NCBI GenBank assembly: GCA_964017155.1
Contig: OZ024857.1
Coordinates: 35,798,741-35,862,740, forward strand
Length of the DNA: 64,000 bases
Origin: Oasisia sp. SBJ-2009
Lineage: Eukaryota > Annelida > Polychaeta > Sabellida > Siboglinidae
Reading direction: 5' to 3'
The notes beneath the pieces are model-generated. The model had not been told where the DNA came from, did no database searches, and was given only the letters and a program-made list of their open reading frames with translations. This document shows, piece by piece, positions 24,101-34,600 of this stretch (positions within the stretch are counted from its first letter, which is position 1; each line of letters starts with the position of its first letter). Position numbers and translations under genes: made by a program.

Positions 24101-26827
24101 TCTCTGTCGTTATGGCACACCCCACCAATACAGTCTCCTGTTTCGAGATTTCCACTAATTCTGGATAAATCGGAAATCACTATAAACCACTACAATAACC
24201 GGCATGCGCCGTTCTCAGTGGTGGTAATACATGTTTACACAAACCGCAGCGAAATCGGATTACTGCTGGTGGCAGTGGTGCCACATTTACATGAACACGT
24301 ATCGAGTCCACATTGTTCAACGGAGCGGGTAGTATTTTAGGTATTTGCTGTGCCTACAAAAGTATGGCTTCAGACTATGTCGCTGCAACGTTACCACGAC
24401 GACGTCAACAGCAATCAACAGTTGATCCAACAGTTTTGTTCGACACCGAACTCGATTTACGGCGGAGGCGTTTTGAGCTGGTTCCAACATTATTGTCTCA
24501 AAGTGGTGAATGACCTCCGGAAGCGACAAATATACATTTGCTCTGATTATTTCAGTGTCCACTTTAACTATTTTACTATTTTCTAACTTATAATATTTAA
24601 TTACTAATTAGTATTTTATATGTGTATTATTTTTATGTTTGTAACAATCTTACTGTAGGCCCTACCAAGTGTAATGGCCACAGCTGCCCCGGTTTATGGC
24701 ACACAAATTTCATGTTAGGGCATTAATATAATGATACTGCCACTACCACTACTAATTAGTAGTGGCAGTGGCAGTGACAGTGGCAGTGGCAGTGGCAGTG
24801 GCAGTGGCAGTGGCAGTGGCAGTGGCAGTGGCAGTGGCAGTGGCAGTGGCAGTGGCAGTGGCAGTGGCAGTGGCAGTGGCAGTGGCAGTGGCAGTGGCAG
24901 TGGCAGTGGCAGTAGTAGTAGTAAAATACATTTCATAGGCATAGCTGTCTGTGCGTTATATTCACCATTGTTGATGTTTGCTTTCATCGCTTCAAAGCCC
25001 CCACTTCCGACGAAGGCGGCGTAGAGAGGGTAGTATCGCGCGTAGATGCCCAAGTCATAGCCCGAGTAACTGTCCGAGTCGGTGTCTGGTGGTATCTTCT
25101 TCCTGAAGCACACGATATGACATCGCAATTTACTTTTACGAGTAATTGTCGCAGAAACCACTGTTCTGATAACGTGTATGAAGTTCTTAATCGTGATGTT
25201 CGGTCTCGTAGAACCACATCATGCAACTTTGGAACAAGCCCCGGTGACAGCACGGAGAGGGCTGAAGGCATTGTGTGGGGCCGGAGGTTGAAGAAATAGA
25301 TAACATTGGGACAAGCCCCGGTGACAGCACGGAGAGGGCTGAAGGCATTGTGTGGGGCCGGAGGTTGAAGAAATAGATAATATTGGAACAAGCCCAGGTG
25401 ACAGCACGGAGAGGGCTGAAGGCATTGTGTGGGGCCGGAGGTTGAAGAAATAGATAATATTGGAACAAGCCCAGGTGACAGCACGGAGAGGGCTGAAGGC
25501 ATTGTGTGGGGCCGGAGGTTGAAGAAATAGATAACAATGGGACAAGCCCAGGTGACAGCACGGAGAGGGCTGAAGGCATTGTGTGGGGCCGGAGGTTGAA
25601 GAAATAGATAACATTGGGACAAGCCCAGGTGACAGCACGGAGAGGGCTGAAGGCATTGTGTGGGGCCGGAGGTTGAAGAAATAGATAACATTGGACAAGT
25701 TTTCGTACATCGGCGTGTTACCAGCTTGTGTTATGGGTTGGAAACACTGGCACTGCCAGAGAGATGGAAGTAGGACAGGCGGAGAACAAGTGTGTCTGCA
25801 GAATTTGTAAAAAGACACAAGAAGATATTAGAATGAAGACAAACGTGGAAATTAAAAGAGTTTTGTGGATACAGATATGGACAGGACAGGGGAAACCATA
25901 CAGATGATGGGGGAGGTTGACAAAGAGAGCACGAGAATAGAAGAGAGTGGTTACAGTAGGAGACGAAGAAAAACATTAAGATGGCTGGATGGTGTAAACA
26001 TCGCCTTAATTGCTTCCAAGAATGTGAGACAGAGAGATGGCAGTGACTGGTAGAGACTCGTCCAGAAGATGGAAGAGACTGAGTGGTATCGCCCCCCCCC
26101 CCCCCCCAGCCACAAGGAACAATAGTTGGAGAAGACCCGTTGTGTTGCTGATGCAGGCAAGGGTAATTTGTGATTGTCGTGTAGGTTCTAACAGATACAA
26201 CTGACGCATAAGGAGAGTTCGCGTCCACTGGTTGCCATGGATTGACGCTGTATTTCTTCAATTCCGTCTCTTCGTCGGCCGCTAGCGCGTGATCTGAATT
26301 AATAACGGAAAATTCGTTAATCACAGCTTCCATCTAATACGAATTTATCACAATCTAATACTATTCATCTTTACTTAATCGTTTCTTCGCGCGTTCAGCC
26401 TCGCCAGTCTAGCGTATTCACCATAGCACCCGACTCGGGATCATGAGGAATGTTTAACCTCCAACATTACGTAAACCGTACGGCATTAGTAGATTTTGTT
26501 AGTACGATCAGAATGAGAACTCGTCTGTTATCCTCAGTTATATATAATGAATATGTATCGCCGTTATGCTTGGGGTATCTAGTTTACAAGTGTATAGTGA
26601 ACTTCGATGTGATTATGTATCGATGACTCCAACCACCCGTTTGAAGATCCACCTCTACTATTTCCATATTGTTAGAATCCACCTTAATTCCTCCAGTCCC
26701 ATCTCCCATCTATCTCGGTCCCGAAGTGTATTACAACTAGCCACATGACACACCTACCTGGCCACATCGTGAGCAGACACGCCACATATACGTGTAACCC
26801 GACACGAGAGAGACCGAGGGACGCCAT
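21121..26827 (-). CDS. Shisa-like cysteine-rich single-pass membrane protein
   Basis: Five minus-strand exons: 26,827-26,758, 26,293-26,206, 25,102-24,966, 21,837-21,690 and 21,250-21,121. Phases match at every GT-AG junction and give 190 residues. Residues 1-23 form a hydrophobic signal peptide ('VYVACLLTMW'). Residues 24-98 are an acidic, Tyr-rich extension ('DTDSDSYSGYDLGIYARYY'). Residues 103-142 hold six cysteines in the Shisa order (Cys103, CP at 120-121, CCG at 132-134, CC at 141-142) with an N-glycosylation sequon at Asn111. A transmembrane helix (about 153-177) and a 13-residue basic tail end the protein. Shisa proteins act in the ER or at the cell surface on receptor trafficking; the role here is inferred. 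The fourth exon is short, so homology rests on the Cys pattern. Confidence 0.65.
22628..23997. mobile_element. Non-autonomous pogo/Tc1-mariner-like element
   Basis: The left end GGGTAACCTGGGGCA and right end TGCCCCAGGTTACCC are perfect inverted repeats. Each is bordered by TA (22,626-27 and 23,998-99), the target duplication of the Tc1-mariner-pogo group. 'ggggcaagacggcccc'-type motifs recur at both ends and in the middle. The central copies (22,998-23,056) form a strong hairpin. There is no transposase. It sits in an intron of the Shisa-like gene. Confidence 0.7.
24743..24912. repeat. (GGCAGT)n hexanucleotide array
   Basis: About 25 copies of a 6-bp unit. It is preceded by a palindromic 'actactaattagtagt'. 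It begins about 55 bases downstream (minus strand) of the third Shisa-like exon. Confidence 0.95.
25235..25696. repeat. 77-bp tandem repeat, six copies
   Basis: Six nearly identical units, recognisable by 'caagcccaggtgacagc' and 'ggccggaggttgaagaaat'. It lies in the intron before the third Shisa-like exon. Minus-strand open frames (up to 235 codons) run through it but change frame each unit, so they are not credible. Confidence 0.95.
25730..26100 (+). pseudogene. Decayed C-terminal fragment of a non-LTR retrotransposon
   Basis: Plus-strand phrases such as 'RRRRKTLRWLDGV', 'VRQRDGSDW' and 'LVQKMEETEWYR' match the usual C-terminal arrangement of LINE reverse transcriptases (a 'RTRWLDG' block, then 'DR..W'). 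Stops interrupt it. It ends in a run of about 16 C. It is intronic and antisense to the Shisa-like gene. Confidence 0.45.
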
Positions 26828-26990
26828 GACTAGTGACAGTCAACGACACGAACTGACGACGGTGTAGCGCGCACGAGAACCGCCTCGTGAATGGCGTTGC
26901 TACGCCCCCGTCCCACTCACGCCGCGGCCGGCGACTGCCGTGGATACGGGCTACGTTTGTTTACCTATCGATCTTTGCACGCAGCGCCCA
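26828..26990 (-). promoter_or_regulatory. GC-rich promoter region of the Shisa-like gene
   Basis: Directly upstream of the start codon at 26,827 lies a CpG-rich stretch ('cgccgcggccggcgac'), unlike the AT-rich surroundings. A perfect forkhead-type site, GTAAACAAAC on the minus strand, is at 26,955-26,964. No TATA box is evident. Promoter assignment is by position and composition only. Confidence 0.4.
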
Positions 26991-27876
26991 CTATGAACCT
27001 AACCGCACTGATTAAACAAAACGATCTCAATTACTAATTTAGTCTCCCGTGAGAATCCTGCAAATGTTGGTCCGACCTGCCTAGAAACTAATACTATAGG
27101 CGTACACCAAAGAGTTATTGACACAATTTTCTTTGGAACTGCGAAACTATAGAAATTGACCAGTATTGGTAACAATACAAATAGTCAAACTGTATATTAT
27201 AGAGGTGGATGTGTTAAACCGATACCACATGTTGTATTAATTCCAAATAAATTAAAAACAAATGTTTGCGAGTTTGGCACCTTTCTACGTCTTAATGTCT
27301 TATCTTAGATGGATGCTCGAATCTACATTACTAATTTAGTATTCAACTTGTGACAAACGAACGTTCGTTGAAAATTATGGTGCAAACGACAACGCGCATT
27401 TACCTAAACCAAAAAATGTTAATACCGTATTATTTAATATAATACAATATCCACTGTGCATGATATAACAATATTGTTAGTATTTTCTTACGTTATTAAC
27501 TAACAAGTCGGCCCTAAATGCTGTGAAGCGATCATCACACTTGAATGTATGTTATACGCCGTTTTTAAATGTCAGAAATATTGCACGTATGATATCATTC
27601 GTTTGTATACCCGGGGTAGATTTCATGCAGTCTTGGTTATTTGTAAAGTGTGCGTGCGTGCGTGCGTGTGTGCGTGCGTGCGTGCGTGCCGATACTGTAG
27701 AAGGGACGAGTGCATAATATGAGTGTGAATTGTGTTTGCTTTGTCAACTCTATATGACGTCCAGAATTGTCTGATCCTTGTCAAGTTTCTGGTAAAGCGA
27801 ACTAATTAGATTATGTGTTTTAGATTTATACCAACATTGTCAACACTGCTGGGCATTAGCACCGGATTTGATAGAG
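26991..27876. other. Intergenic DNA between divergent genes
   Basis: AT-rich, with a short GCGT/GTGC repeat near 27,650-27,690. No exon or element was recognised. Confidence 0.5.
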
Positions 27877-27884
27877 TATAAATA
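27877..27884 (+). promoter_or_regulatory. TATA box (TATAAATA)
   Basis: A perfect TATAAATA lies 113 bases before an ATG at 27,990 and 158 bases before the ATG at 28,035 that starts a signal-peptide-like sequence. It is a plausible core promoter for the tentative secreted-peptide gene. Confidence 0.45.
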
Positions 27885-27989
27885 GTTTTATTATTATAGT
27901 TAGAGTCAACGCCTGTGTCCAAATAACAATCCTAATCACGACCTGCCGCAGTATACACGGGCTGAACCAACACCGGTCTGTGCTGCTCA

Positions 27990-28336
27990 ATGTGGATTAT
28001 ATCTAGTGAATACCTCCACTCAAACCTGACATCGATGCCTGTCGTCTCACTTGTAGTTGTCCTCGTCTGTACTTCGTCACTTGCGTTTACCCGTCACCTC
28101 GTAACTCGCAGTGACACGACTAACATTGACACTGGCCTCACGGCGGGGCTCACAGCGTCGTCAATGTGTCCATGTGTGAATGTGTGTATTGAGTAGGCGG
28201 TGGCAAACAATACGTAAGTATTGACCCAATCATCTCGGTAAATACAAGTTATGGTATGATACAGTAATGCACCTGTGCATCAATAATGAATATAGCGATA
28301 TAACTGCGTAACGTGTTTTTAAACTGCGGGTTCTAT

Positions 28337-28373
<37 letters not shown>

Positions 28374-28383
28374 CGTGTGTGTG

Positions 28384-28419
<36 letters not shown>

Positions 28420-30173
28420 TGTACGTTTTATGAAGAGTATATCTATCATGGCGCATATTTGTTTTAGTGGGTTCTATTTACTAACAGAACCGCACACTGA
28501 GAGACCACCTCACTGAGAGACCACCTCACTGAGAGACCACCTCACTGAGAGACCACCTCACTGAGAGACCACCTCACTGAGAGACCACCTCACTGAGAGA
28601 CCACCTCACTGAGAGACCACCTCACTGAGAGAACAACTCACTAAGAGAACACCCTCACTGAGAGAACACCTCACTGAGAGAACACCTCACTGAGAGAACA
28701 CCCTCACTGAGAGAACACCCTCACTAAGAGAACACCTCACTGAGAGAACACCCTCACTGAGAGAACACCTCTGTGGCAACCAATCACAAATAGAAACCCT
28801 CACTCATAAAATCCCTGACCGGCAGAACCCGTCACCTTCAGAACCCGTCATTCACATAACTATCACAGACACAACTCCTCATTAACACAACCGTCATAGG
28901 CCTTACTTAGAGTACACCCAGTGTCTACCCCTCCCCCCTACTCGTAGTGCATTCAATGCACCCTAAATGAATCCAGTGTCTACCCCTCCCCCTCTCAGAG
29001 TGCATCCAATGTCTACCCCTCCCCGTACTCAGAGTGCATGCAATGAGCGATTTCAATGTCTACCCACCCCCTAATCAGAGCGCATCCAATATCTACCCCT
29101 CCCCCTAGTCAGAGTATATTCAGTGTCTACACCTCCCCCTACTCAGAGCGCATCCACTGTCTACCCCTACCCCACTCATAGTGTATCCAATGTCTATCAC
29201 TCTCCTTCTCACAGAATATTCAGAGTCTACCCCTCCCCCTCTTAGAATGCATCCAGTGTCTCCTCTCAAAGTGCATCAGGTGTCTACCTCTCCCCCTCTC
29301 GTAATACCTCCTCCTATCATTCATAGTGCATCGATTATGTACCCCTCGCCCTCTGAGTGCATCTAATATCTACCCTCCCCCCACCCTGTCTACTCATCCC
29401 CCTATTCAGAGCACATCCAATGTCCACTTCTCTCCCTCTCGGGACGCATGCAATATCTAACCCTCCGGTGTCAACCCCTCCCTCTACTCACACGTATCCA
29501 ATGTCCACCCCTCCCTCTACTCACACGTATCCAATGTCTACCCCTCCCTCTACTCACACGTATCCAATGTCCACCCCTCCCTCTACTCACACGTATCCAA
29601 TGTCCACCCCTCCCTCTACTCACACGTATCCAATGTCTACCCCTCCCTCTACTCACACGTATCCAATGTCCACCCCTCCCTCTACTCACACGTATCCAAT
29701 GTCCACCCCTCCCTCTACTCACACGTATCCAATGTCCACCCCGCCCTCTACTCACACGTATCCAATGTCCACCCCGCCCTCTACTCACACGTATCCAATG
29801 TCCACCCCTCCCTCTACTCACACGTATCCAATGTCCACCCCTCCCTCTACTCACACGTATCCAATGTCCACCCCGCCCTCTACTCACACGTATCCAATGT
29901 CCACCCCGCCCTCTATTCACACGTATCCAATGTCCACCCCTCCCTCTCAGAACGTATTCAATATTTACCATTCCCCGTGTCAGAATGCATCCAATGTCTA
30001 CCTCTCCCCCTCTCAGAATGCATCCAGTGTCGGGGCGCATATCTACTCCTCTCCCTCCCAGAATGCATCCAATATGTGTAATAACCGTTCATTTCGCAGT
30101 CGTTGAGGAACTCGTGGAGATGTGCGGGCCTGCCTTCCAAGACGAACACCGCAATGAGCGGTGCTGCCACTAA
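27990..30173 (+). CDS. Tentative small secreted peptide gene (two or more exons)
   Basis: The first exon may start at 27,990 or, better, at 28,035, where the protein begins 'MPVVSLVVVLVCTSSLAF', a convincing signal peptide. Unspliced, it stops at 28,196. A candidate last exon starts after a good acceptor ('cgttcatttcgcag', ending at 30,100), reads 'VEELVEMCGPAF', ends in 'ERCCH' with a TAA at 30,171-30,173, and is followed by AATAAA at 30,308. A weak donor near 28,096 joins the two in frame to give a peptide of about 45 residues with three Cys after the signal. Other donors, a single-exon 53-residue peptide, or chance are possible. I do not recognise the family. Most of the putative intron is tandem repeats. 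Confidence 0.3.
28339..28421. repeat. (GT)n/(GCGT)n microsatellite
   Basis: GT repeats pass into GCGT repeats. The Cys/Val/Arg-rich open frame here is a repeat artefact. Confidence 0.95.
28493..28770. repeat. 16-bp tandem repeat, about 17 copies
   Basis: The unit is 'cactgagagaccacct'. It is exact at first, then drifts to 'cactgagagaacacc' forms toward the right. Confidence 0.9.
28900..29945. repeat. 33-bp minisatellite with degenerate flank
   Basis: About 14 near-identical 33-bp units (29,470-29,945; 'tccaatgtccacccctccct' plus 'ctactcacacgta') translate to an 11-residue repeat. To the left (28,900-29,470), and for about 130 bp to the right, lie strongly diverged relatives of the same unit. 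This looks like an old array with a recently homogenised core. The 249- and 241-codon open frames are repeat artefacts. Confidence 0.9.
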
Positions 30174-30307
30174 GTGGAGTTAGTATAAACCTTTTCTACG
30201 TAATTATGTTGTCTCGCTGTATGCTGCGTCAAACATGCATTTTCCGTGCATCGTTTACATTACGGCAGATTACCACTGAAAAATCTTAAATTTCTAAATA
30301 ATCAAGT

Positions 30308-30313
30308 AATAAA
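30308..30313 (+). terminator. AATAAA poly(A) signal (+ strand)
   Basis: Lies 135 bases after the stop codon of the tentative secreted-peptide gene. A second AATAAA is at 30,504-30,509. Confidence 0.35.
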
Positions 30314-30637
30314 AGGCTGACAAAATGTCAGTCCCCGAATGACCAGTTATTCACCAGACGGCGCCACTGACGTCCTCCTTTATGCACTAGAGGATGTCAC
30401 TCAAAGGCTACCAGCAATTTGGTTCTACACCACTAGTCAGGTTATTTACAATTTGAGTCTTGTCGAAAACTCAGCTTTATGGGTGTGGTTTTACCAAAGC
30501 CCCAATAAAAGGAAAATTCTGCTTTATTTATACAGTAAATAAAATTATCAGTATTTTAGTGCTTGTTGGTTCGTAAAACACGTGCACACACATCACTACA
30601 CAACTTGTGTGGAGCACATTTAATGTGCATTGCATGT

Positions 30638-30664
30638 TTTATTTATGGTCATCGTTTGTTTATT
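30638..30664 (-). terminator. SAAL1: Two AATAAA poly(A) signals (- strand), candidates for SAAL1
   Basis: TTTATT on the plus strand at 30,638-30,643 and 30,659-30,664 gives two AATAAA hexamers on the minus strand, about 1 kb after the SAAL1 stop. If used, the SAAL1 transcript would end close to the convergent plus-strand signal at 30,308. Confidence 0.35.
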
Positions 30665-31111
30665 ACAATCACTATATCAGAATACAGCTGGCAATCTGAT
30701 AGGTTCTTCTCATGTTTCTATCACACAAAATGAATGTCAGTAGGACTTCCAGGAGCCACTCTATACTACACACATCACACATTCACTCTCAGCCGACATG
30801 ATCAGTATTCATACGCAGCACCGACTTGACCACCGTCCAGCATTGCATGTCTTTCAGAGTGTATGTATCGCGCTTACACTCATTTACAATGCCTCTTGTA
30901 TTTCATGACTTATAAATGCACATCTCTGTATCACTTGGCACATGCTTCCTGAAAGAAACAGTAAACCATACATTCCACCTGAAGTGTATTTTAGTGTTGC
31001 ATCAACAACTGGAATTTGATCCATAATGATCCAAGTGTTGATCGCGCTGTTGCTGCCGTCGGATCTGTCACTTCGAGCAGTGTTGTCCGGGCAAGACATT
31101 ATGAGAGAGGA

Positions 31112-31245
31112 TGTCACAGAGGTGGATGTCACGGAGCCGGACGTCACGGAGCCGGACGTCACGGAGCCGGACGTCACGGAGCCGGATGTCACGGAGCTGG
31201 ATGTCACGGAGCCGGATGTCACAGAGCTGGATGTCACGGAGCACC
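31112..31245. repeat. 15-bp tandem repeat, about 9 copies
   Basis: The unit is 'gagccggacgtcacg', with A/G and C/T variants. It lies in the likely 3' UTR of SAAL1 and includes repeated GACGTCA motifs. The short Val-Thr-Glu-Pro-Asp open frame is an artefact. Confidence 0.9.
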
Positions 31246-31637
31246 AGGCGTCACGACAAGAACCCAACCATGTGTCCTGTTACTGTATGCATTTCATTCA
31301 CATACAATTTATAGATTGAGGGGAGATTCAGAGACAAGGCAGTCAATATGCTAGCAATGCAGTAGGTTTCGCAGTGCCAAGTTGACTGTAAGACTCGTGA
31401 GATCTTCATAGTTCAGACTGAGCTCTGTAGTAAAAATCATACAAAGATATACCACAAATACAGTTTGGTTTTTGGGTCAGAACATCTCATAAATGACAAC
31501 TGGTTTTATGTGTTTAGGAATTTCAGTGCCACATAACCACTTTTACCTGCTGTCACACATGGTGATTTGACATCCACCAGAGTGTCCATAGACAAACCAC
31601 AGATATCATCCACTGTCTGTTGCAATCATTCAAGTGG

Positions 31638-34600
31638 TCATCCACGGGCAATTGTTTCATCGACAATTCTCCACAACCGGTCAAGATGGTATTTGGCCGC
31701 GAGATCTGTAAGTACGGTGACAACATTGTGACTGTGGTCACTGGCTGACTGGAGCGAGTGGACGAGACAAGTCAGTCGTACGTGTGGACACATGGAGTCC
31801 AGATATTCCAGTGTTTCAGGCACAGGGTGTCTATGTGATGTGTCACAAACATCACCGTTCTGAGTCCTGTTTCTGTCAAGTTGTGGCTCGGTGTCAGTTG
31901 ACTGTGCGTGCTGAAACCAACGGTTGTTGATTAGACACAATCCCAATTAACACTAACAGAGAGAGTTCCTTAGTCCACACAGCATCAGGTATCTAATTAC
32001 CTATGCAGAATATGGCAAACAAAACTACAATGTTCTTTTGTACCAAGATAATCCTGGCATTCAGTGGGACCCATGTGGGAGTGCATTATAATGGACAGCA
32101 ACGTGTGTACATATCGTTGCAACAGCAGCTGGGGAAATGCCAAAACAGGAATGGCCTTAATGATCTATTCAGATTGTTTTTCTATTAGCACAAATTTCCA
32201 TCCAATAAATTGTTTATTTTTATCAAATTTTCAAATGAATGTTTACAGTTACATTGCCATTAGTCCCAGAATGCAACGGTGTATAACAACGTAAGAACAC
32301 ACCTGAGAGAGAACAGACACCATCTCCACGAGGAGATTGCGGACGACTTCTCTCAGCATCTCCTTCATCCCCTCCTCTCCTGTTTCCTCTTCCCGACTCC
32401 CATCTACCCCAATCCTTGTGCAGGCGTCTCCCCCTCCTTCTCCATCACCCTCTCCCTTCCTTTCTCCCTCTCCCACTTGTTCTCCTTCTCCTTCCTTTGA
32501 GGTTGAGGAGGGACAGTCCTCGTCGTGCCTGGGGGCAGTTGGGGAAGGGATTAGGGTGGATGCCCTGCGTGACCTGCGCCGCCGGTGTGTGGTGCTGTAG
32601 CGGGCGGTGCTGTGGTGCTGCTTTGGGGTGAGCACCTCCAGTATCTTGAGGGAACACCGCATCAACTGGAAGTCTACAATCACGGTCGTCTTAGTCTATC
32701 GGGTGATGGTGGACATGGTTGAGAAAGTGGTGGTGGTGGAGCTCATGGTGGTGGCGGTGGCGGTGGTGGCACTGATTGTGGTGGTGGTGGTGGTAGTGAT
32801 AGTTGTAATGGTGTTGATGGTGGCAGTGGTGGTAATAGTGGTAGTGGTGGTGTCAGTGTTGTTGAAGGTGGTGTCAGTGTTGTTGAAGGTGGTGTCAGTG
32901 TTGTTGAAGGTGGTGTCAGTGTTGTTGAAGGTGGTGTCAGTGTTGTTGAAGGTGGTGTCAGTGTTGTTGAAGGTGGTGTCAGTGTTGTTGAAGGTGGTGT
33001 CAGTGTTGTTGAAGGTGGTGTCAGTGTTGTTGAAGGTGGTGTCAGTGTTGTTGAAGATGGTGTCAGTGATGTGTATGGTGGGTGTCAATGATGATGTCAA
33101 CACTAGATGTTCTGGTGGTGTTGGTGCTGTGTTGGTGGTGTTGATACTCGCCAAGATCACGGCACTGAAATAACTATTTGATGAAAAACCAAACTCCTAA
33201 CACAGTGCTTCCAAAGTAATTTTAAACACTACCACAAGAATGACAAGAAATATCTTTTAAATGCCCCCACTTCTGCCTCTGTGCCAGTGGCGTGTTAGTC
33301 TCACTTAACCAACTCTCACTCAGCCGCATAATTGCATAACTTCACCAAGAAGACATTTAGCCAGCTTTAGAATGTTATCCATTTGAGGGACTTAAAAGTA
33401 CTGCCACCTCACAGGGCCGATGTAATCCTGCCACCATTTATGCTTCATAAACAACTGCAAATTTGTATATCTGTTTATTTTTTGGTGAATTCAATTTTAA
33501 ATCTGATAAAAATATCTTTATTTTAGTTTTATTTCGTAGTTGACCTGAGAGCCAATCAGCATCTCTACCCTATCCTGGGATTAGGCCGGCTGCTCTGGTG
33601 GTAACATTGGCAGATTTGAGGGGCTAACAAGTGCTGCCACCTCATGGAGTTGAGGCTAGGCTATAATGAAATCTGTAGCTACCCAGACAGGTGGTATTTA
33701 AGTGGTACCTGACTTGAGGAGACTGAGTGTGTCGGTCCAGCCAGAGAACACAGCACAGAGGATGGAGATGGCGGACCCAATGCCTCGCTCACGGCCTCCC
33801 ACCACCAGCACGTCATCAGAACAGAGTGTCACCAGGTACTGTTGCATGATGTCACACAGCATGCCAGCATAGTCAACTGTAACAAACGTCAATGACAGTG
33901 TCACCAGGTACTGTTGCGTGATGTCACACAGCATGCCAGCATAGTCAACTGTAACAAACGTCAACAACAGTGTCACCAGATTGTCACCACGTACTGCTGT
34001 GTGATGTCACACAGCATGCCAGCATAGTCAACTGTAACAAATGTCAACAAGTGTCACCAAAGTGTCATGTCATGAAGTACTGCTTTGCTTACATTGCACG
34101 TTTTGACAAATAGACTGATATAATTAACATCAGAATACCGTAAACATAACAAGACAAATACATAAAATGCAGAAGACATTTAAATGGAACTGTAGATTGA
34201 ACAATACGTAACTTTTTCTGTTTAATCAGTTCTCACATAAACTGGTGATAATCCAAAGAAAGAAACCACAGAGATCTATTGCAGGGGCTTGAGCAACCAC
34301 CAAACACGTACCTATTGCGTGGATGCCAGTCTCACAGGTAGACACTAGTTGCAGAATGTGCAGGAACATGTCAAATGTGCCCCCAACTTGTGTCCTGGCC
34401 AACAGATGAGTCACACCAGTCATTCTCATCCCATGTGATTTAGTGACTTTTAAATGTATTAATGGCGCCAAAAGCTTTCTCTTTCAAGAAATGTAAGAGA
34501 GCTCAAATTGTTCAGCAGTTAAGTGGTGACTTTGCTGTGACTAGACCCCTGTGCTTACAATAGTATTATTATGGGCACTCTACCCCCATCACGCTGCTAC

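Noticed and set aside
24984..25818. Minus-strand frames of 235 and 199 codons with 'LSPGLVP' repeats.
   Set aside because: The 77-bp repeat changes frame every unit. The only real coding part nearby is the Shisa-like exon at 24,966-25,102.
29357..30173. 249- and 241-codon repeat proteins with an 11-residue period.
   Set aside because: 33-bp array with parallel open frames on both strands. Only the last short exon-like piece was kept as tentative.
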